A DNA stretch of 7,279 bases from Alphaproteobacteria bacterium (GTDB lineage: Bacteria; Pseudomonadota; Alphaproteobacteria; Rhizobiales; Hyphomicrobiaceae): assembly GCA_005888525.1 (NCBI GenBank), contig VBAB01000416.1:1-7279 (forward strand), read 5' to 3'. The position numbers and the translations under genes were made by a program. Under the pieces are notes generated by a model. That model worked only from the letters and a program-made list of their open reading frames with translations, had not been told where the DNA came from and did no database searches. Shown piece after piece: positions 5,889 through 7,279 of this stretch (position 1 is its first letter; every line of letters starts with the position of its first letter).

Positions 5889-6445
5889 CTGAGGCTTCCC
5901 AAGGGCCCGGACCCGGCAGGCCCCGGCCAAGCGATCTCTCCGGCGAGGATCTGCGCGGCCGGTTGCGCGTCAAGCGCGCTGGCGCATTTGTGCACATAAT
6001 CCGCCAGCCTGCCCCCATCCAAGTGGCCGCCGGGGACGAGATAGGCCAACTGGATTTCCAGCGCCGCTCTGAGCGACATATCGGTCGGGACAGCCAGCGC
6101 TGCAAGGTAGGCGGTGTGGCGGTCAAATAGCGCAGCCGTGGCCCGCTTGATCTCGCGGGGCACGGCGAGGTCGCCGAAGGTCATCTCACGCATGGTATCG
6201 TCCATATCCGCCACGAACGCCTCGGTCAGGGCTAACCCAAGGCGCCGACCGGCTGCGCCTTCCTGGTCGAGCCGGCGGAGCACGAGGGCCACGTGCAGGG
6301 CGACCATCTCGAAACGGCCCTGCACTGTGTCAGGCACGCCCCACTGTGCGTAGAAGTTGTGCGCGCGCGCTGCTGTCACACTCGAGCCATAAAGAGAGCG
6401 TGCAACTTGCCGGCGATCGCGACTACTCTTCAGCCAGGTGAGCAT
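5885..6445 (-). CDS. Ubiquinol-cytochrome c chaperone family protein (Cbp3/UQCC1-like)
   Basis: This encodes 186 residues. The family is related to mitochondrial Cbp3/UQCC1, which helps the synthesis and assembly of cytochrome b in the respiratory bc1 complex. Family motifs seen are FYAQWGVPDTVQGRFEMVAL (31-50), the Asp/Met-rich helix FVADMDDTMREMTFGDLAVP (77-96), and IKRATAALFDRHTAYL (99-114). The protein is mostly helical and has no signal peptide or membrane segment, so it is cytoplasmic. The start is ATG at 6445-6443, with a GAGGA about 11 bases upstream. It is the first gene of the minus-strand series and is divergent from bamE across a 145-base gap. It overlaps DUF177 by 4 bases. Whether it performs the mitochondrial function in this bacterium is inferred from the family. 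Confidence 0.9.
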   Translation of the reverse strand: MLTWLKSSRDRRQVARSLYGSSVTAARAHNFYAQWGVPDTVQGRFEMVALHVALVLRRLDQEGAAGRRLGLALTEAFVADMDDTMREMTFGDLAVPREIKRATAALFDRHTAYLAALAVPTDMSLRAALEIQLAYLVPGGHLDGGRLADYVHKCASALDAQPAAQILAGEIAWPGPAGSGPLGSLR

Positions 6446-6590
6446 CTCGGCATTTTCCTCGGTCTCTTGGGGTCCGCATGCCGGGGGCTTTGGGGACTAG
6501 GACGAGAGCCGCGTTGCAATGGGGTGGACGTTGCGCTAGCCGGGTCTATCTGTGGTGGCACTACCGATTCTCTGGGGACGGCAAGAAAGC
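6446..6590. promoter_or_regulatory. Divergent intergenic region between the bc1 chaperone and bamE
   Basis: This 145-base region must hold the starts of transcription for both divergent genes. A palindromic TTGCAA at 6514-6519 could be a -35 box on either strand, but its -10 partners are poor (TAGCCG at 6537-6542 on the plus strand). No confident promoter can be drawn. TGGGGAC occurs twice (6491 and 6573), probably by chance. Confidence 0.3.
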
Positions 6591-7097
6591 ATGCGGCGTC
6601 TTTTCAGCGCGCGGGGGGCAGGCGGCTGCAGAGCCGCAGTGTCCTTGGCGCGTGCATATCCCGGACTGCGCAGTGTTGCCCTGGCTGCCCTGGTCGGCAT
6701 CGCATGCACGGCCTGTGCCGAGACAGTAACCAAACACGGTCACCTGTTCAAAGAGAGCGAGCTGACGCAGATCACGCCCGGCATGAGCTCGGAGCAGGTC
6801 AAGACCAGCCTCGGCACGCCCACGACCACTGCCAGCGTCGGGTCGGGCAGCGCCTTCTACTACATCTCCAGTGTCGAGGGCCAATCGATGTTCTTCGCGC
6901 CGACGGAGAAAGACCGCCGCGTGGTGGCTGTCTATTTCAGCTCGCTCGGTGCAGTGGATCGCGTCGCCCAGTATGGGCTCAAGGACGGCAAGGTGTTCGA
7001 CTACGTCAAGAACGAGACGCCGGCGCATGCCAGGGACGAGGGTATCCTGAAGTCGCTGTTCCGCAACCTCGGCATCAAGCAGTTCGGGCTCGACTGA
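6591..7097 (+). CDS. bamE: Outer membrane protein assembly factor BamE (SmpA/OmlA) family lipoprotein
   Basis: This encodes 168 residues from ATG 6591. BamE is an outer-membrane lipoprotein of the Bam complex, which folds beta-barrel proteins. The SmpA/OmlA domain is visible. HGHLFKESELTQITPGMSSE (49-68) matches the 'HGN-x-(7)-I-x-PG-x-(3)-EV' motif. It is followed by VKTSLGTPTT (70-79), FYYISSVEGQSMFFAP (89-104), RRVVAVYF (109-116) and YGLKDGKVFDYV (128-139). The N-terminal signal is long, with many Arg up to residue 27 and a hydrophobic core at 29-41. By alignment to the family's 'C-x-x-TV-x-x-HG', Cys42 is the lipidated residue. Its lipobox (Cys39-Thr-Ala-Cys42) is irregular, and Cys39 is an alternative. 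A further in-frame ATG at 6552 would add 13 residues and lacks support. The C-terminal 28 residues extend beyond the core domain, as in many alphaproteobacterial members. It is divergent from the bc1 chaperone gene. Confidence 0.88.
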   Translation: MRRLFSARGAGGCRAAVSLARAYPGLRSVALAALVGIACTACAETVTKHGHLFKESELTQITPGMSSEQVKTSLGTPTTTASVGSGSAFYYISSVEGQSMFFAPTEKDRRVVAVYFSSLGAVDRVAQYGLKDGKVFDYVKNETPAHARDEGILKSLFRNLGIKQFGLD

Positions 7098-7158
7098 CGG
7101 ACAGCCCCGGAATTGCCATTGCCTATCCGCCTCTCACGGGCACCGCGCCATACGACAA

Positions 7159-7180
7159 GAGGCAGCCCGCAGGCTGCCTC
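7159..7180. terminator. Bidirectional intrinsic terminator hairpin
   Basis: GAGGCAGCC (7159-7167) and GGCTGCCTC (7172-7180) form a perfect 9-base-pair stem with a CGCA loop. It lies between the convergent bamE (ends 7097) and the minus-strand gene ending at 7210. The T tract is short on the minus strand (TTGTCG) and absent on the plus strand, so efficiency is uncertain. Placement and stem strongly suggest a shared terminator. Confidence 0.75.
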
Positions 7181-7209
7181 CCCGTCTCGCGCCGGACGAA
7201 TTGCGGCGA

Positions 7210-7279
7210 TCAATCCTGGAAGTAGGTGATCTTGCCGTCGGGGCCCTTCTTCCAGGTGTACATCACGTAGTCCAGCCGC
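7210..7279 (-). CDS. C-terminal end of an unidentified protein, possibly an ABC-transporter substrate-binding protein
   Basis: Only the last 22 codons and the TGA stop (7212-7210) are inside the window. The tail reads RLDYVMYTWKKGPDGK followed by ITYFQD. The pattern 'Y-V-x-Y-x-W-x-(3)-P-DGKI-x-Y' resembles the C-terminus of periplasmic branched-chain-amino-acid-type binding proteins of ABC transporters. It is too short to be sure. Codon use is GC-rich and the frame ends just before a terminator hairpin, so it is very likely a real gene end. Confidence 0.45.
   Translation of the reverse strand, partial: RLDYVMYTWKKGPDGKITYFQD

Noticed and set aside
341..6475. Scattered CTTGGGG-type repeats (near 345, 1019, 6466, 6573)
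   Set aside because: Short, variable in flank and spacing, and expected by chance in GC-rich DNA.

Overview
The window is GC-rich, gene-dense chromosomal DNA from an alphaproteobacterium. The evidence is a conserved gene order: a bamE/omlA-like lipoprotein gene divergent from a minus-strand series of ubiquinol-cytochrome c chaperone, DUF177/YceD, plsX, fabH, ihfA and a MerR-type regulator. I cannot name the genus from sequence alone. The order and protein motifs fit the Hyphomicrobiales/Rhodospirillales side of the class.

Layout on the plus strand: the 3' end of a FAD-dependent D-amino-acid-dehydrogenase-like oxidoreductase (1-257), then a secreted protein of unknown function (362-811). At the right, a BamE-like outer-membrane lipoprotein (6591-7097) is followed by a clean hairpin (7159-7180). 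The last 70 bases are the 3' end of a minus-strand gene, possibly an ABC-transporter binding protein.

Layout on the minus strand, in transcription order: bc1 chaperone (6445-5885), DUF177 (5888-5340, ATGA overlap), plsX (5155-4103), fabH (4031-3054, GTG start), ihfA (2941-2624), merR (2592-2116, TTG start), P1-family peptidase (2030-1005) and a 61-residue membrane-anchored Cys protein (1008-823, ATGA overlap). I see candidate promoters before plsX, before ihfA and before the peptidase, so this is probably several overlapping transcription units rather than one.

The genes link envelope and membrane functions. PlsX makes acyl-phosphate for phospholipid synthesis and FabH starts fatty-acid elongation. 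The chaperone helps assemble the respiratory bc1 complex, BamE belongs to the outer-membrane beta-barrel assembly machine, and IHF-alpha is a nucleoid protein and global regulator.

Most of the window is ordinary conserved core. The part most worth a second look is the 3' end of the minus-strand series. There a P1 N-terminal-nucleophile peptidase has a Ser where relatives have Asn before the catalytic Thr. It is coupled to an uncharacterised small Cys-motif membrane protein. It is also preceded by a good Shine-Dalgarno that serves an out-of-frame 33-codon upstream ORF with a Cys-Arg-Cys-Cys run. I found no CRISPR array, transposon, integrase, tRNA or rRNA.
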